From positions 77,876-141,875 of the forward strand of contig DASYXI010000037.1 of the NCBI GenBank assembly GCA_035934995.1: a DNA stretch of 64,000 bases, in the 5' to 3' direction. Origin of the DNA: REEB95 sp035934995 (GTDB lineage: Bacteria; Pseudomonadota; Alphaproteobacteria; ATCC43930; CGMCC-115725). Positions 25,489 to 34,874 of this stretch are shown in pieces. Below the pieces are notes generated by a model that had not been told where the DNA came from, did no database searches, and saw only the letters and a program-made list of their open reading frames with translations. A program made the position numbers and the translations under genes. Each line of letters starts with the position of its first letter. Position 1 is the stretch's first letter.

Positions 25489-26910
25489 TCAACCGGAAGG
25501 AGCTGCGACCGCATCTGCGAGACGGCCCAGTGATTCCGCCCGCCCCAGCACCGCCATAACCTCGAAAATGCCCGGCGAAGCCTTGCTGCCGGTGAGCGCG
25601 GCGCGAAGCGGTTGGGCCACGTCGCCGAGCTTCAGGTTGGCGGTGCCGCAATAGTCTTTGACGAAGCGTTCGAGGTGCGGCGCGTTCCATTGCGCTACGG
25701 CCACCATCTGGTCGAGGGCACCCTGGAGGTCCTTGAGCCGTGCCCGCGCCGCGCCGTCGAGCAGCTTCCCGGCGTCGGGCTCGATCGCAATCGGCCGCTG
25801 GGCGACATAGAAACGCGCCCGCTCGGCGAGATCGACCAGCGTCTTGGCGCGCGGTTTAAGCTCGGGCAGCGCGTTGTGCAGTCGGGCGCGCGCGGCGGCG
25901 TCGAGGCTGCGGCCGGCTCGCGCTTCGACGAAGGGCAGGGCGAGCGCGGCCAATTCGTCGTCCGACATGGCGCGGATATAGTGGCCGTTGAGATTGTCGA
26001 GCTTGGCGAAATCGAAACGCGCCGCGGCGCGGCCGACGGCGTCGAGATCGAACCATTCGATCGCCTGCGCGGTCGGAATGATCTCGTCGTCGCCGTGGCT
26101 CCAGCCGAGCCGCAGCAGATAATTCCGGAGTGCCGCCGGCAGATAGCCGAAATTCTGATATTCCTGCACGCCGAGCGCGCCGTGGCGCTTCGACATCTTC
26201 TGCCCGTCCGGCCCGTGGATCAGCGGAATATGCGCAAAGCGCGGGATCGTCCAGCCCAGCGCCTTGTAGATCTGACTCTGCCGGAAGGCGTTGGTCAGGT
26301 GATCGTCGCCGCGGATGATTTGCGTGATCGCCATATCGTGATCATCGACCACGACCGAAAAATTATAGGTCGGCGTGCCGTCGGCGCGCAGGATGATGAG
26401 ATCGTCGAGCTGCTGGTTTGACACCGTGACGCGGCCCTGCACCAGATCGTCGATCACCGTCTCGCCGTCCTGTTCGGCCCTGAGGCGGATCACCGGCTTG
26501 GCGCCGGCCGGCGCAGTTTTCAGATCGCGGTCGCGCCACGTGCCGTCGTAGCGCATGCTGCGCCCTTCCTTGAGCGCTTTGAGCCGCATCTGCTCGAGCT
26601 CTTCTGGCGTGCAATAGCAGTAATAGGCGTGACCCGCGGCAAGCAGCTGGCGTGCGACGTCCGCGTGGTGCGCCTGGTTCTTCGATTGATAAACGACGTC
26701 GCCGTCCCATTCGAGGCCGAGCCATTTGAGACCGTCGACGATGGCTGCCGTCGCTTCAGGCGTCGAGCGCGCGCGATCGGTATCCTCGATCCGCAGACGG
26801 AAAATTCCCTTGTGATGCTTGGCGTAAAGCCAATTGAACAGCGCGGTGCGCGCGCCGCCGATGTGCAAGAATCCCGTGGGCGAGGGCGCGAAGCGGACGG
26901 TGACGGTCAT
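25489..26910 (-). CDS. gltX: Glutamyl-tRNA synthetase
   Basis: A 473-residue class I synthetase. The HIGH-type motif is in RFAPSPTGFLHIGGARTALF, the KMSKS motif is KMSKRHG, and the intervening domain includes DLVQGRVTVSNQQLDDLIIL and IIRGDDHLTNAFRQ. It charges tRNA-Glu and, in alphaproteobacteria, usually also tRNA-Gln for the amidation route. Divergent from comEC with a 44-base gap that must hold both promoters or shared signals. Confidence 0.97.
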   Translation of the reverse strand: MTVTVRFAPSPTGFLHIGGARTALFNWLYAKHHKGIFRLRIEDTDRARSTPEATAAIVDGLKWLGLEWDGDVVYQSKNQAHHADVARQLLAAGHAYYCYCTPEELEQMRLKALKEGRSMRYDGTWRDRDLKTAPAGAKPVIRLRAEQDGETVIDDLVQGRVTVSNQQLDDLIILRADGTPTYNFSVVVDDHDMAITQIIRGDDHLTNAFRQSQIYKALGWTIPRFAHIPLIHGPDGQKMSKRHGALGVQEYQNFGYLPAALRNYLLRLGWSHGDDEIIPTAQAIEWFDLDAVGRAAARFDFAKLDNLNGHYIRAMSDDELAALALPFVEARAGRSLDAAARARLHNALPELKPRAKTLVDLAERARFYVAQRPIAIEPDAGKLLDGAARARLKDLQGALDQMVAVAQWNAPHLERFVKDYCGTANLKLGDVAQPLRAALTGSKASPGIFEVMAVLGRAESLGRLADAVAAPSG

Positions 26911-26954
26911 CGCGGCGTCTTTAGCACATCCCCGAAGCGTTCTACACTCTTGCC

Positions 26955-29099
26955 ATGGGGGAGGACGGCGCCGAAGCGGCAGCGGTCGCGCATCCGGCGC
27001 CGTGGCGCGGCGTTGGCATGTGGCTGCGTGCAGCGCTCGTGGCCGAGCGCGAACGCTGGCCGCTCTGGCTGCCGGCTTTCATGGGCGCCGGCATCGGCGT
27101 CTATTTCTGGCTGTCGTTCGAGCCCGCTCGATGGCTCGGCCCGGTGCTGCTCGCGCTGGCGATCGGCGCCTTGGGCGCGAGTTGGCGATACGGCGCTTGG
27201 CGCTGGCCGGCCGCGGTGCTCATGGCGCTGGCCTTGGGTTTTTCCGCGGCGCAGTTCGAGGCTCATTTAGCCGCCGCTCCGGTCCTGACGCATCGCGTCA
27301 TCGGCGTGCTCACGGGCCGCGTGCTGGCGGTCGATCCGTTGCCCGAAGGTGCGCGCCTGATCATCGCGCCGGCGACCCTCGGCGATTTGGTGTCAGCAGA
27401 TTTGCCGGCGCGCGTACGCGTACGGCTGCGTCATGGTGACGGCGGCGTGATGCCCGGCGATGCCGCGCGCCTGCGTGTTTCGCTCGAGCCGCCGCCGGCG
27501 CCGGCGATGCCCGGCGCCTACGATTTCCAGCGCCGCGCCTGGTTCGAGCGTTTGGGCGGCGTCGGCTTCGCCTTGTCGGCGCCGGAGCGGATCGAGGCGC
27601 CGTCACGCGGCGCCTTGGCGCAGGCGATCGAGGCCCTGCGCCAAACAGTTACGCGGCGCATCCGCGCTTCGTTGCCAGGCCCCGACGGCGCCATCGCCGC
27701 GGCGTTGATCACCGGCGAAACGCATGCGATTCCTCCGAACGATGCCGGCGCGTTCCGCGACGCCGGCCTGGCGCACATTCTGGTGATTGCCGGCCTGCAC
27801 ATGGGCATGGTCGCCGGCATTTGCTTCTTCGCGTTGCGTGCATTGTTCGCGCTCATTCCGCCGATCGTCCTCAACCATCCGACCAAAAAATACGCGGCCG
27901 CGCTCGCGCTGCTTCTCACGTTTCTTTACATGCTGCTGTCGGGCACGACGGTGTCGTCGCGCCGGGCTTTCGTGATGACGGCTTTAGCGCTCGTTGCGGT
28001 TCTGTTGGACCGGCTCAGCCTGTCGGCGCGCGCACTGGCGCTGGCCGCGGTCGCGATCATGCTGATGACGCCGGACAGCGCCACCGGGCCGAGCTTCCAG
28101 ATGTCGTTCGCGGCGGTGGCGGCGCTGGTCGCGTTCTACGAAGCGTGGCGCACGCGCATCGCCGCCTGGCATCGCGAGGCCGGCCCACTCAAGCGCCTCG
28201 GTCTTTACGCCGTCGGCATCGCGTTCACCACTATCGTCACCACCGTCGCGACGGCGCCGTTCACGGTCTACCATTTCAACCGTTTGCCGCTTTATTCGGT
28301 CGCGGCGAACGTCGTCGCCGTGCCGATCACCGGCTTTTGGGTGATGCCGTGGGCAATCGTCGCCTGTCTGCTGATGCCGTTGCATCTCGAAAGCCTTGCT
28401 ATCGTGCCGATGAGCTGGGGCATCGACGCCATCACCGCGATCGCCAAGGGCGTGACGTCGTGGCCGGGCGCGGTGCTGACCTTGCCGAGCATGCCGGCCT
28501 GGGGCATCGCCGTCGCCGCGGCGGGCGGCTTGTGGCTGGCGATCTGGCGCCGCCGGTGGCGCTGGTGGGGCGTGCTGCCGCTCGCCTTCGGCTTGCTGTC
28601 GGCTGGTTTCGAGCGGCCGCCCGATATCCTGATCTCCGGCGACGCCAAGCTGATCGCGGTGCGCGCCGCGGATGGCAGCTATTTGCCGTCCAAAGCCAAG
28701 GGCGAGCATGCGACGTCCGATAGCTGGACCAAGCGCGCGGCGACGGCGATGGGGCCGCCTTGGCCGGATTCCGGAGTGTCGGCGGACGGCTTGCTGGCCT
28801 GTGACACGGGCGCGTGCCGCTATAACGCGCATGGCGCGGTAGTGACGTTGCTGCGCGATCCCAATGCTTTCGATCGCGCGCAATGTCAGGTCGATCTGGT
28901 CGTCGCGCCGGTGGCGGCATGGAACATCTGTCCGGGCGCGCGCATCGTCGACCGCATCGACGCGTACCGCGACGGCGGCTATGCCGTGTGGCTCGATGCG
29001 GGGTCGGTGCGGCTCGAAAGTGTGCACGACTATCAGGGCGCTCGACTATGGTCGCCGCAGCGAACTGGCCGCGCTAAACTGGCCGAGGAGGGGAACTGA
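26955..29099 (+). CDS. comEC: ComEC/Rec2-type DNA uptake channel protein
   Basis: A 714-residue polytopic membrane protein. The N-terminal helices (WPLWLPAFMGAGIGVYFWLS) and an OB-type periplasmic domain (VLTGRVLAVDPLPEGARLI) lead into the competence domain, with AALITGETHAIPPNDAGAFRDAGLAHILVIAG and LLTFLYMLLSGTTVSSRRAFVM. The C-terminal part (ILISGDAKLIAVRAADGSYL) is the alphaproteobacterial form, without an evident HxHxDH metallo-lactamase motif. It would form the inner-membrane channel for single-stranded DNA, but no other competence gene is nearby. It ends two bases before the next small gene. Confidence 0.9.
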   Translation: MGEDGAEAAAVAHPAPWRGVGMWLRAALVAERERWPLWLPAFMGAGIGVYFWLSFEPARWLGPVLLALAIGALGASWRYGAWRWPAAVLMALALGFSAAQFEAHLAAAPVLTHRVIGVLTGRVLAVDPLPEGARLIIAPATLGDLVSADLPARVRVRLRHGDGGVMPGDAARLRVSLEPPPAPAMPGAYDFQRRAWFERLGGVGFALSAPERIEAPSRGALAQAIEALRQTVTRRIRASLPGPDGAIAAALITGETHAIPPNDAGAFRDAGLAHILVIAGLHMGMVAGICFFALRALFALIPPIVLNHPTKKYAAALALLLTFLYMLLSGTTVSSRRAFVMTALALVAVLLDRLSLSARALALAAVAIMLMTPDSATGPSFQMSFAAVAALVAFYEAWRTRIAAWHREAGPLKRLGLYAVGIAFTTIVTTVATAPFTVYHFNRLPLYSVAANVVAVPITGFWVMPWAIVACLLMPLHLESLAIVPMSWGIDAITAIAKGVTSWPGAVLTLPSMPAWGIAVAAAGGLWLAIWRRRWRWWGVLPLAFGLLSAGFERPPDILISGDAKLIAVRAADGSYLPSKAKGEHATSDSWTKRAATAMGPPWPDSGVSADGLLACDTGACRYNAHGAVVTLLRDPNAFDRAQCQVDLVVAPVAAWNICPGARIVDRIDAYRDGGYAVWLDAGSVRLESVHDYQGARLWSPQRTGRAKLAEEGN

Positions 29100-29100
29100 A

Positions 29101-29400
29101 GTGACAGAGGCGACCATGCCGCCCGTCGACGACGAACGCGCCAAACGAAAGGCGGCGGCCGAGCGTCGCACCCTCATCATGTGGGGCTACGTCACCGGCT
29201 TCATCACCTTCATCAGCTATGTCGTCGGTCTCGAGCCGAGCTTCATTCCGTTGGGCTTCGGCGTGCTCGGCTGCATCATCGCGTGGCAGCTCAACGCCAA
29301 AGGCGAGCGCCACGGGATTTATGCCGGCATGATCAATCTCGCCGGCATCCTGATCTGGATTACCTACAACTGGTCGCGCCTGCGCGGCTGGATCGGCTAA
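29101..29400 (+). CDS. Small membrane protein downstream of comEC
   Basis: A 99-residue protein starting at the GTG at 29101, with GAGGAGGGG seven bases before it; the ATG at 29116 is an alternative. A charged N-terminus (DDERAKRKAAAERRT) precedes three hydrophobic segments (IMWGYVTGFITFISYVVG, FIPLGFGVLGCIIAWQL, MINLAGILIWITYNW). It probably sits in the inner membrane with the N-terminus in the cytoplasm. Near-contiguous with comEC, so likely co-transcribed. No family recognised. Confidence 0.7.
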   Translation: MTEATMPPVDDERAKRKAAAERRTLIMWGYVTGFITFISYVVGLEPSFIPLGFGVLGCIIAWQLNAKGERHGIYAGMINLAGILIWITYNWSRLRGWIG

Positions 29401-29412
29401 ACCGGTCCGACG

Positions 29413-30108
29413 TTAATACCGCCGCAGCAACCCAACCAGCTTGCCCTGCACCTTGACGCGATCGGGACCGAAGATCCGCGTCTCGTAAGCCTTGTTGGCG
29501 GGCTCGAGCGCGATCGACTCACCGCGCTTGCGCAGCCGCTTCAACGTCACTTCGTTGCTGTCGACGAGGGCCACCACGATCGCGCCGTTGTCGGCGGTAT
29601 CGCAGCGTTGGATCAGCACCGTATCGCCGTCGCAGATGCCGGCTTCGACCATGCTGTCGCCGGCGACTTCGAGCGCGTAATGCTCGCCGAGGCCCAACAT
29701 GCCGGCGGGGACGCTGATGGTGTTGGCGTTATCGCGTAAGGCCTCGATGGGCGTGCCGGCGGCGATGCGACCATAAAGCGGGAGCTCTTGCGCCTGGCCG
29801 GCGTCGTTGACCGCCATGCCTGGCAGGGCGGTCTTGAAATCGCCCTTGATCACGGTGGGCGAGAATTTCGTCGGCCGGCCCTTGGCCGCGGTCTCTTCCG
29901 GCAACTTGACGACTTCGAGCGCACGCGCGCGATGCGGCAGCCGGCGAATGAAGCCGCGCTCCTCGAGTCCCGAGATCAAGCGGTGGATGCCGGATTTCGA
30001 TTTGAGGCCAAGCGCCTCTTTCATCTCTTCGAACGAGGGCGAAACGCCCGAATCGGCAAGCCGCCGATTGATGTAGAGCAGTAGCTCGTGTTGTTTGCGC
30101 GTGAGCAT
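29413..30108 (-). CDS. lexA: LexA repressor
   Basis: A 231-residue LexA. N-terminal winged helix: MLTRKQHELLLYINRRLADS, SFEEMKEALGLKSKSGIHRL. A linker leads to the S24 domain with the Ala-Gly cleavage site in GRIAAGTPIEA, the Ser in GDSMVEAGI and the Lys in EVTLKRLRKRG. It represses the SOS regulon until RecA-stimulated self-cleavage. Start chosen at the ATG at 30108, where homology begins. The box at 30171-30185 upstream implies autoregulation. Confidence 0.97.
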   Translation of the reverse strand: MLTRKQHELLLYINRRLADSGVSPSFEEMKEALGLKSKSGIHRLISGLEERGFIRRLPHRARALEVVKLPEETAAKGRPTKFSPTVIKGDFKTALPGMAVNDAGQAQELPLYGRIAAGTPIEALRDNANTISVPAGMLGLGEHYALEVAGDSMVEAGICDGDTVLIQRCDTADNGAIVVALVDSNEVTLKRLRKRGESIALEPANKAYETRIFGPDRVKVQGKLVGLLRRY

Positions 30109-30148
30109 GAACGGTTTCCCCGCAACGGACGGCGCGAACGCCAGTTTG

Positions 30149-30185
30149 GAACAAAACAACAACTACTGCCGTTCTAGTTTGGTTC
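30149..30185 (-). promoter_or_regulatory. LexA operator(s) upstream of lexA
   Basis: GTTCTAGTTTGGTTC at 30171-30185 is an exact GTTC-N7-GTTC alphaproteobacterial SOS box. A second, near match on the other strand, GAAC-N7-CAAC, lies at 30149-30163. They sit 41-77 bases upstream of the lexA start. Confidence 0.85.
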
Positions 30186-30295
30186 CATCTTCGCTGTCAA
30201 GCGGGTTTATCCACAGGCGGTGGATAATTGGGCGCCGGCCGGGCCGACGGGGGTACCGTGGTAGTCTCGGGCTGAGCCGGAGAGGGGGACATCGC

Positions 30296-30829
30296 ATGCG
30301 CCGGTTTGTCATCATCGCGCTCGCCGCGGTGCTGGTTCTGCCGGCGCCATGGTCGGTCGCCGCGCCCGCCAAGCAATGGCAGGCGGTTCGCTCGGCGGCG
30401 GATGGTTTTGCCGCGCTATTTCCGGGCACGCCCGGACTTAAAGCCGAGCCAGTGCCGAATTCGCATGGCGCGGTGCAGCGAACGTGGCGACTCGACATCA
30501 GCGACCACGAAACCTATCAACTCGCGGTGACGATCTTTCACGGTTACACGTTTCCGCCGCCGACGCTCGACCTCTATGACCACCTGCCTGCTGGCTACGC
30601 CGCCAGCAGCCAGAGCCATGTGCGCACGCGGCATATGATCGACATCGCCGGCTATCCGGCGGTCGAGGCGATCTTCGACAGCGACGACGGCCACGATTTC
30701 CACCATTTGGTCGACGTCCTGATCGTTGGCGATCACCTCTACATCGTGGCCTCGGGCGGTCGTGGCGCGCACGAGCACGACACCGATGCGCTCAAGTTCC
30801 ACAACTCGTTCCGCCTGCTGAAGCCCTAG
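30296..30829 (+). CDS. Secreted hypothetical protein
   Basis: A 177-residue protein with GGAGAGGGGG upstream and a signal peptide (RRFVIIALAAVLVLPAPWSVA). The mature part begins KQWQAVRSAADGFAALFPGTP and contains YQLAVTIFHGYTFPPPT, YPAVEAIFDSDDGHDFHH and VLIVGDHLYIVASGGRG, an alternating strand pattern like other periplasmic proteins whose openings read as ADGFAALFPG-type. Its last four bases overlap the converging pseudogene. Function unknown. Confidence 0.75.
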   Translation: MRRFVIIALAAVLVLPAPWSVAAPAKQWQAVRSAADGFAALFPGTPGLKAEPVPNSHGAVQRTWRLDISDHETYQLAVTIFHGYTFPPPTLDLYDHLPAGYAASSQSHVRTRHMIDIAGYPAVEAIFDSDDGHDFHHLVDVLIVGDHLYIVASGGRGAHEHDTDALKFHNSFRLLKP

Positions 30830-31271
30830 GCGTCGTCGTCCCAGACGAAGGCACTCATCAGCATGCCGATGGTCGTGCCGTCGGACGCCAGCGGCAGGGC
30901 CAGAATTTCGCAATTGTGCGGCAGGTTGTCGGTGACGAATTCCCGCACGCGGCGATAGACGATCGGCGTGCGCCGCTCGATGACTTCGGTGAAATGGCTG
31001 CCGGATTGGGACTCTCGTCGACCCATTTGCCGGTCATTTCGACGCCGACGCGCTGGGCCAAGCGCGTGGCGTGGATGCGATAGCGAAAACGCAACGGCGC
31101 ATAGGCGACGTCGAGCAACGACAGGTTGCCGATCAGGTATTTGAGATCGTGCGGCGTGAAATCGACGCGCGCCGGAAAGGCGCGGGCGCGGCGGCGCGCC
31201 TCCCAATCGGCCAGCAGCCGCGTCAGCCGAGCATCGCGAATGCCAAGGCTCGGCGGGTGGATTTGCAACAT
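30826..31271 (-). pseudogene. PAS-domain protein broken by a frameshift
   Basis: The 5' part reads LTRLLADWEARRRARAFPARVDFTPHDLKYLIGNLSLLDVAYAPLRFRYRIHATRLAQRVGVEMTGKWVDES, the opening of the small PAS (PAS_5-type) sensor family. At about 31010-31025 the homology moves to another frame and continues HFTEVIERRTPIVYRRVREFVTDNLPHNCEILALPLASDG to the end AFVWDDDA. Either frame alone gives a chimeric tail or start, so a one- or two-base indel has broken the gene, unless the sequence is in error. The product would have been about 147 residues. Confidence 0.75.
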
Positions 31272-31325
31272 ACAGCGATAGTCGCCGCCGATGGTTAGCG
31301 GCCTCTTAACAGTTGGCGCCGCGGC

Positions 31326-32564
31326 CTAGAGCGCCGCGTTCGGCCTCAGTAGCACGATTTCGACCGCCGCACCCTTCTTGACGGCCGGCGCGTTCGGCGG
31401 CCGGATCACCAGGCAGTCGGCGCGCGCCAGCAGCGACATCATCGACGAATCCTGCTTGTCGAACGGCGTCGCTTCGAGCACGCCGTCGGCGCCGCGCCCG
31501 AGCGTCGCGCGGAGATAATCCTGCCGCCGGTCGTTGGCCGGCAGATCCTTCGCCAGCCGCGCCGTCGGATTGGCCGCGTCCGGCGCGGCAAGGCCTTGCA
31601 GCTTGGCAAGCGCCGGCCGCACGAAAAGCAGCACGCACACCAGCGCCGAAACCGGATTGCCCGGCAGGCCGATCATCGGCGTCGCGCGATATTTTCCGAC
31701 CATCAGCGGCTTGCCCGGCCGCATCGCCACCGTCCAGAAATCGAGGCTCAGGCCGTCGGTGCCCAAGGCGCTGCGCACCAGATCGTGCTCGCCGACCGAG
31801 GCGCCGCCGGTGGTCAGCAGCAAATCGGCGCCGGTCGCGCCGTCGGCGATGGCGCGCAGTGCGTCCGCCTTGTCGGGGGCGATGGGCAGCTGCACCGGCA
31901 CGCCGCCTTCGCCGGCGATGAAGGCCGCGAGCGCGATGCCGTTCGAGCTGACGATCTGATTGGAGCCGATCGGATCGCCGGGAAGGACGACCTCGTCACC
32001 GGTGGGCAGGATGGCGACACGCGGCCGGCGATGCACCGACAGCCACGGCCGGTTCATCGCTGCCGCTAATCCCACGTCACACGCGCTCAAGCACGTACCG
32101 GCCTTGAGAAGGATGTCGCCTTCGCGGAAATCGAGACCCGCCGGCCGGATATAGCGTCCCGGCGGCGGCGCTTCCTTGACCACGACCGTATCGCCGTCGC
32201 GCTGCGTATCTTCCTGAATCACGATGCAATCGGCGCCGTCGGGCACCGGCGCGCCGGTGAAAATGCGCACCGCTTCGCCGGGCCGCAGCGGTTTGCCGTA
32301 GGCCTGGCCGGCCGGTGCGCTGCCGACGATCTTGAGCTGCGCCGGGACGGTTTTGAGATCGGCGCTGCGCGCGGCGTAGCCGTCCATCGCCGACGCCGGG
32401 AAGGGCGGCTGCGTCCGCCGCGCGGCGACGTCTTCGGCGAGGACGCGGCCGGCGGCGTCGCTCACCGCGACCTGCTCGGCGCCCAGCGGCGCGATCAATG
32501 CCAACAGCCGGCGCTTGGCCTCGTCGACCGCGATCATGCCGGATTTCGCGCCGCCGTCGCTCAT
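31326..32564 (-). CDS. moeA: Molybdopterin molybdenumtransferase MoeA
   Basis: A 412-residue MoeA/Glp. Motifs: TQPPFPASAMDGYAARSADL, GEAVRIFTGAPVPDGADCIV, VAILPTGDEVV, SNGIALAAFI, LLLTTGGASVGEHDLV, and MIGLPGNPVSALVC. It inserts molybdate into adenylylated molybdopterin. It overlaps moaC by four bases (ATGA), so the two form one translational unit behind trpC. Confidence 0.96.
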   Translation of the reverse strand: MSDGGAKSGMIAVDEAKRRLLALIAPLGAEQVAVSDAAGRVLAEDVAARRTQPPFPASAMDGYAARSADLKTVPAQLKIVGSAPAGQAYGKPLRPGEAVRIFTGAPVPDGADCIVIQEDTQRDGDTVVVKEAPPPGRYIRPAGLDFREGDILLKAGTCLSACDVGLAAAMNRPWLSVHRRPRVAILPTGDEVVLPGDPIGSNQIVSSNGIALAAFIAGEGGVPVQLPIAPDKADALRAIADGATGADLLLTTGGASVGEHDLVRSALGTDGLSLDFWTVAMRPGKPLMVGKYRATPMIGLPGNPVSALVCVLLFVRPALAKLQGLAAPDAANPTARLAKDLPANDRRQDYLRATLGRGADGVLEATPFDKQDSSMMSLLARADCLVIRPPNAPAVKKGAAVEIVLLRPNAAL

Positions 32565-33043
32565 GGCGCCTCGAAAATGCCCGACTTGCCGCCCGCTTTG
32601 TGCACCAGACGGATATCGGAAAGCTGCATGCCGCGATCAACCGCCTTCAGCATGTCGTAAACCGTGAGCGCGGCAACCGCGACCGCGGTCAATGCCTCCA
32701 TCTCGACGCCAGTGCGGCCTTTGAGCTTGCACGTGGCGGTGATGTCGACGGCGTTACGATTCTTGTCGCAGCGCAGATCGACCGTCACCGACGACAGTTC
32801 GAGCGGATGGGTGAGGGGCACGAGATCGCTGGTGCGCTTGGCGCCCATGATGCCGGCAAGCCGCGCCACCGCGAGCACGTCGCCTTTCTTGACCTTGCCC
32901 TTGCGCACCATGTCGAGCGTGGCGCGCTTCATCGTCACGCTGCCTTTGGCGACGGCGACGCGCTCGGACAATTCCTTGTCCGAGACATCGACCATGCGCG
33001 CCGCGCCTTTCTTGTCGAAATGCGTCAGGCGCGGCTTGCTCAT
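32561..33043 (-). CDS. moaC: Cyclic pyranopterin monophosphate synthase MoaC
   Basis: A 160-residue MoaC: LTHFDKKGAARMVDVSDKE, LAGIMGAKRTSDLVPLTHPL (catalytic and binding loop), TCKLKGRTGVEMEALTAVAV and DRGMQLSDIRLVHKAGGKSG. It converts the cyclic dehydro-GTP made by MoaA to cPMP. MoaA is not in the window. Overlaps trpC and moeA by four bases each, the usual arrangement in this phylum. Confidence 0.97.
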   Translation of the reverse strand: MSKPRLTHFDKKGAARMVDVSDKELSERVAVAKGSVTMKRATLDMVRKGKVKKGDVLAVARLAGIMGAKRTSDLVPLTHPLELSSVTVDLRCDKNRNAVDITATCKLKGRTGVEMEALTAVAVAALTVYDMLKAVDRGMQLSDIRLVHKAGGKSGIFEAP

Positions 33044-33846
33044 GCGCGCGCCTCGGCCGGCGCGAATAAGGCGCGCGCGGCCTGCTCGACGTCGCTCTGG
33101 CGCAGCAAGGATTCGCCGATCAGGAACGCCTTGGCGCCGGCGCGCACGAGGCGCTTCACATCCGCCGGTTTCGCGACGCCACTTTCGCTCACCACCAAAC
33201 GGTCGCGCGGGATCAGCGGCGCAAGGGTTTCGGTGGTGGTGATATCGGTCTTGAGCGTCTTGAGATTGCGGTTGTTGATGCCGATGAGCCGCGTCTTGAG
33301 CTTGAGGGCACGGTACAGTTCGTCCTTGTCGTGGACTTCGACCAGCACGTCCATGCCGAGCTCGAAGGCGCGGGCCTCGAGCCCCGCGGCATCGGCATCC
33401 ATCACCGCCGCCATGATGATCAGGATGCAGTCGGCGCCCAAGGCGCGCGCCTCGGTCACCTGGTAGGGGTCCAACATGAAATCCTTGCGCAGCATCGGCA
33501 GTTTCACCGCCGCGCGCGCCAGGACGAGATGCTCGGGCCCACCCTTGAAATTGGGTTCATCGGTCAGAACCGAGAGACACGTTGCGCCGCCGCGCTCATA
33601 GCCGCGCGCCAGCGCCGCCGGATCGAAATCCGGCCGGATCATGCCGCCCGACGGCGACGCCATCTTGATCTCGGCGATGAGACCGGGATGGCCGGCGGCG
33701 GCCGAAGCTTCGAGTGCCTTCAGGAAGCCGCGCGGCGGCGGCACGCGCTTCACCGCCTGCGCCAGCGCACCGGGCGAGTGCAGCCGCTTGTTGGCGGCGA
33801 TCTCGGCGCGCTTTTCCGCGCAGATTTTCACCAGCACGTCGCTCAT
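33040..33846 (-). CDS. trpC: Indole-3-glycerol phosphate synthase
   Basis: A 268-residue TIM barrel. Motifs: IAEIKMASPSGGMIRPDFDPA, CLSVLTDEPNFKGG, LPMLRKDFMLDPYQV, LIGINNRNLKTLKTD, VVSESGVAKPADV and FLIGESLLRQSD. Pro in the usual KKASPSKG loop is here KMASPSGG, a common alphaproteobacterial variant. Start at the ATG at 33846, which overlaps the trpD stop; the open frame extends upstream without meaning. Monofunctional: no TrpF domain. Confidence 0.96.
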   Translation of the reverse strand: MSDVLVKICAEKRAEIAANKRLHSPGALAQAVKRVPPPRGFLKALEASAAAGHPGLIAEIKMASPSGGMIRPDFDPAALARGYERGGATCLSVLTDEPNFKGGPEHLVLARAAVKLPMLRKDFMLDPYQVTEARALGADCILIIMAAVMDADAAGLEARAFELGMDVLVEVHDKDELYRALKLKTRLIGINNRNLKTLKTDITTTETLAPLIPRDRLVVSESGVAKPADVKRLVRAGAKAFLIGESLLRQSDVEQAARALFAPAEARA

Positions 33847-34874
33847 GCCGGCACCGTTTCGTTGGTGATCGCCACCATTTTGTCGAGCGCGCGCAGCGCC
33901 GCGCCCGACGCGATCGAGTCCGCCGCTTCTTGCACGCCCGCGCGCAGATCCTTGGCGCGTCCGGCGATAATCAACGCTGCTGCCGCGTTCAGAAGAACGC
34001 AATCGCGCAACGGTCCGGTTTCGCCGGCGAGAATGGCCTTGAGCTTCGCCGCGTTTCCGGCCGGATCGGCGCCCTTGAGCTCGGCGATCTGGGCGCGCGG
34101 CAGTCCCGCCATCTCGGGCATAATCTCGAAGGTTGAAAGCTTGCCGTCCTTCCATTGGGCGACGGATGTTTTGCCGGTCGTCGTGATCTCGTCGAAGCCG
34201 TCGCCGTGCACCACCCAGGCATGGTCGGCGCCGAGCTTGCCCAACACCTCCGCCACCGGCACGACCCATTGCGGCGCGAAGACGCCGACCAATAGACGCT
34301 TCACCAGCGCCGGGTTCGACAACGGGCCCAGCAGATTGAAGACCGTGCGCGTGCCGAGCTCGACCCGTGTCGGGTTCACGTGCCGCGTCGCCGCGTGATA
34401 GCGCGGCGCCATCATGAAGCCGATGCCGGCTTCGCGGATCGCGCGTTCGACCAGCCGCGGATCGGCTTCGATGTTGACGCCGAGCGCCGCCAGGATGTCG
34501 GCGGAGCCCGAATGCGACGAGAAGTTGCGGTTGCCGTGCTTGGCGACATGCGCGCCGGCGCCGGCGACGACGATCGCCGCCGAGGTCGAGACGTTGAAGC
34601 TGCCGCGGCCGTCGCCGCCGGTGCCGACGACGTCGATCGCGTCGGGCGGCGCCGTGATGTGCAGCGCCTTGCTGCGCATGGTGTGGACCGCGGCGGCGAT
34701 CTCCTCGACGGTTTCGCCGCGCACGCGCAACGCCATGAGAAAGCCGCCCATCTGCGCCGGCGTCGCGTCGCCCGACATCATGGCGTCGAACGCGCCGGTG
34801 GCCTCGGCTTGGGACAGGCGCTCGCCCGCTGCCAATTTTGCCAGCAGCGCCTTGAAGTCGGCCTTGTCGCTCAT
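33843..34874 (-). CDS. trpD: Anthranilate phosphoribosyltransferase
   Basis: A 343-residue class III glycosyl-type phosphoribosyltransferase. DVVGTGGDGRGSFNVSTSAA binds PRPP; KHGNRNFSSHSGSADILAALG and FMMAPRYHAATRHVNPTRVELGTRTVFNLLGPLSNPA bind anthranilate; VVHGDGFDEIT follows. It transfers anthranilate to PRPP. Overlaps trpG and trpC by four bases. Confidence 0.97.
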   Translation of the reverse strand: MSDKADFKALLAKLAAGERLSQAEATGAFDAMMSGDATPAQMGGFLMALRVRGETVEEIAAAVHTMRSKALHITAPPDAIDVVGTGGDGRGSFNVSTSAAIVVAGAGAHVAKHGNRNFSSHSGSADILAALGVNIEADPRLVERAIREAGIGFMMAPRYHAATRHVNPTRVELGTRTVFNLLGPLSNPALVKRLLVGVFAPQWVVPVAEVLGKLGADHAWVVHGDGFDEITTTGKTSVAQWKDGKLSTFEIMPEMAGLPRAQIAELKGADPAGNAAKLKAILAGETGPLRDCVLLNAAAALIIAGRAKDLRAGVQEAADSIASGAALRALDKMVAITNETVPA

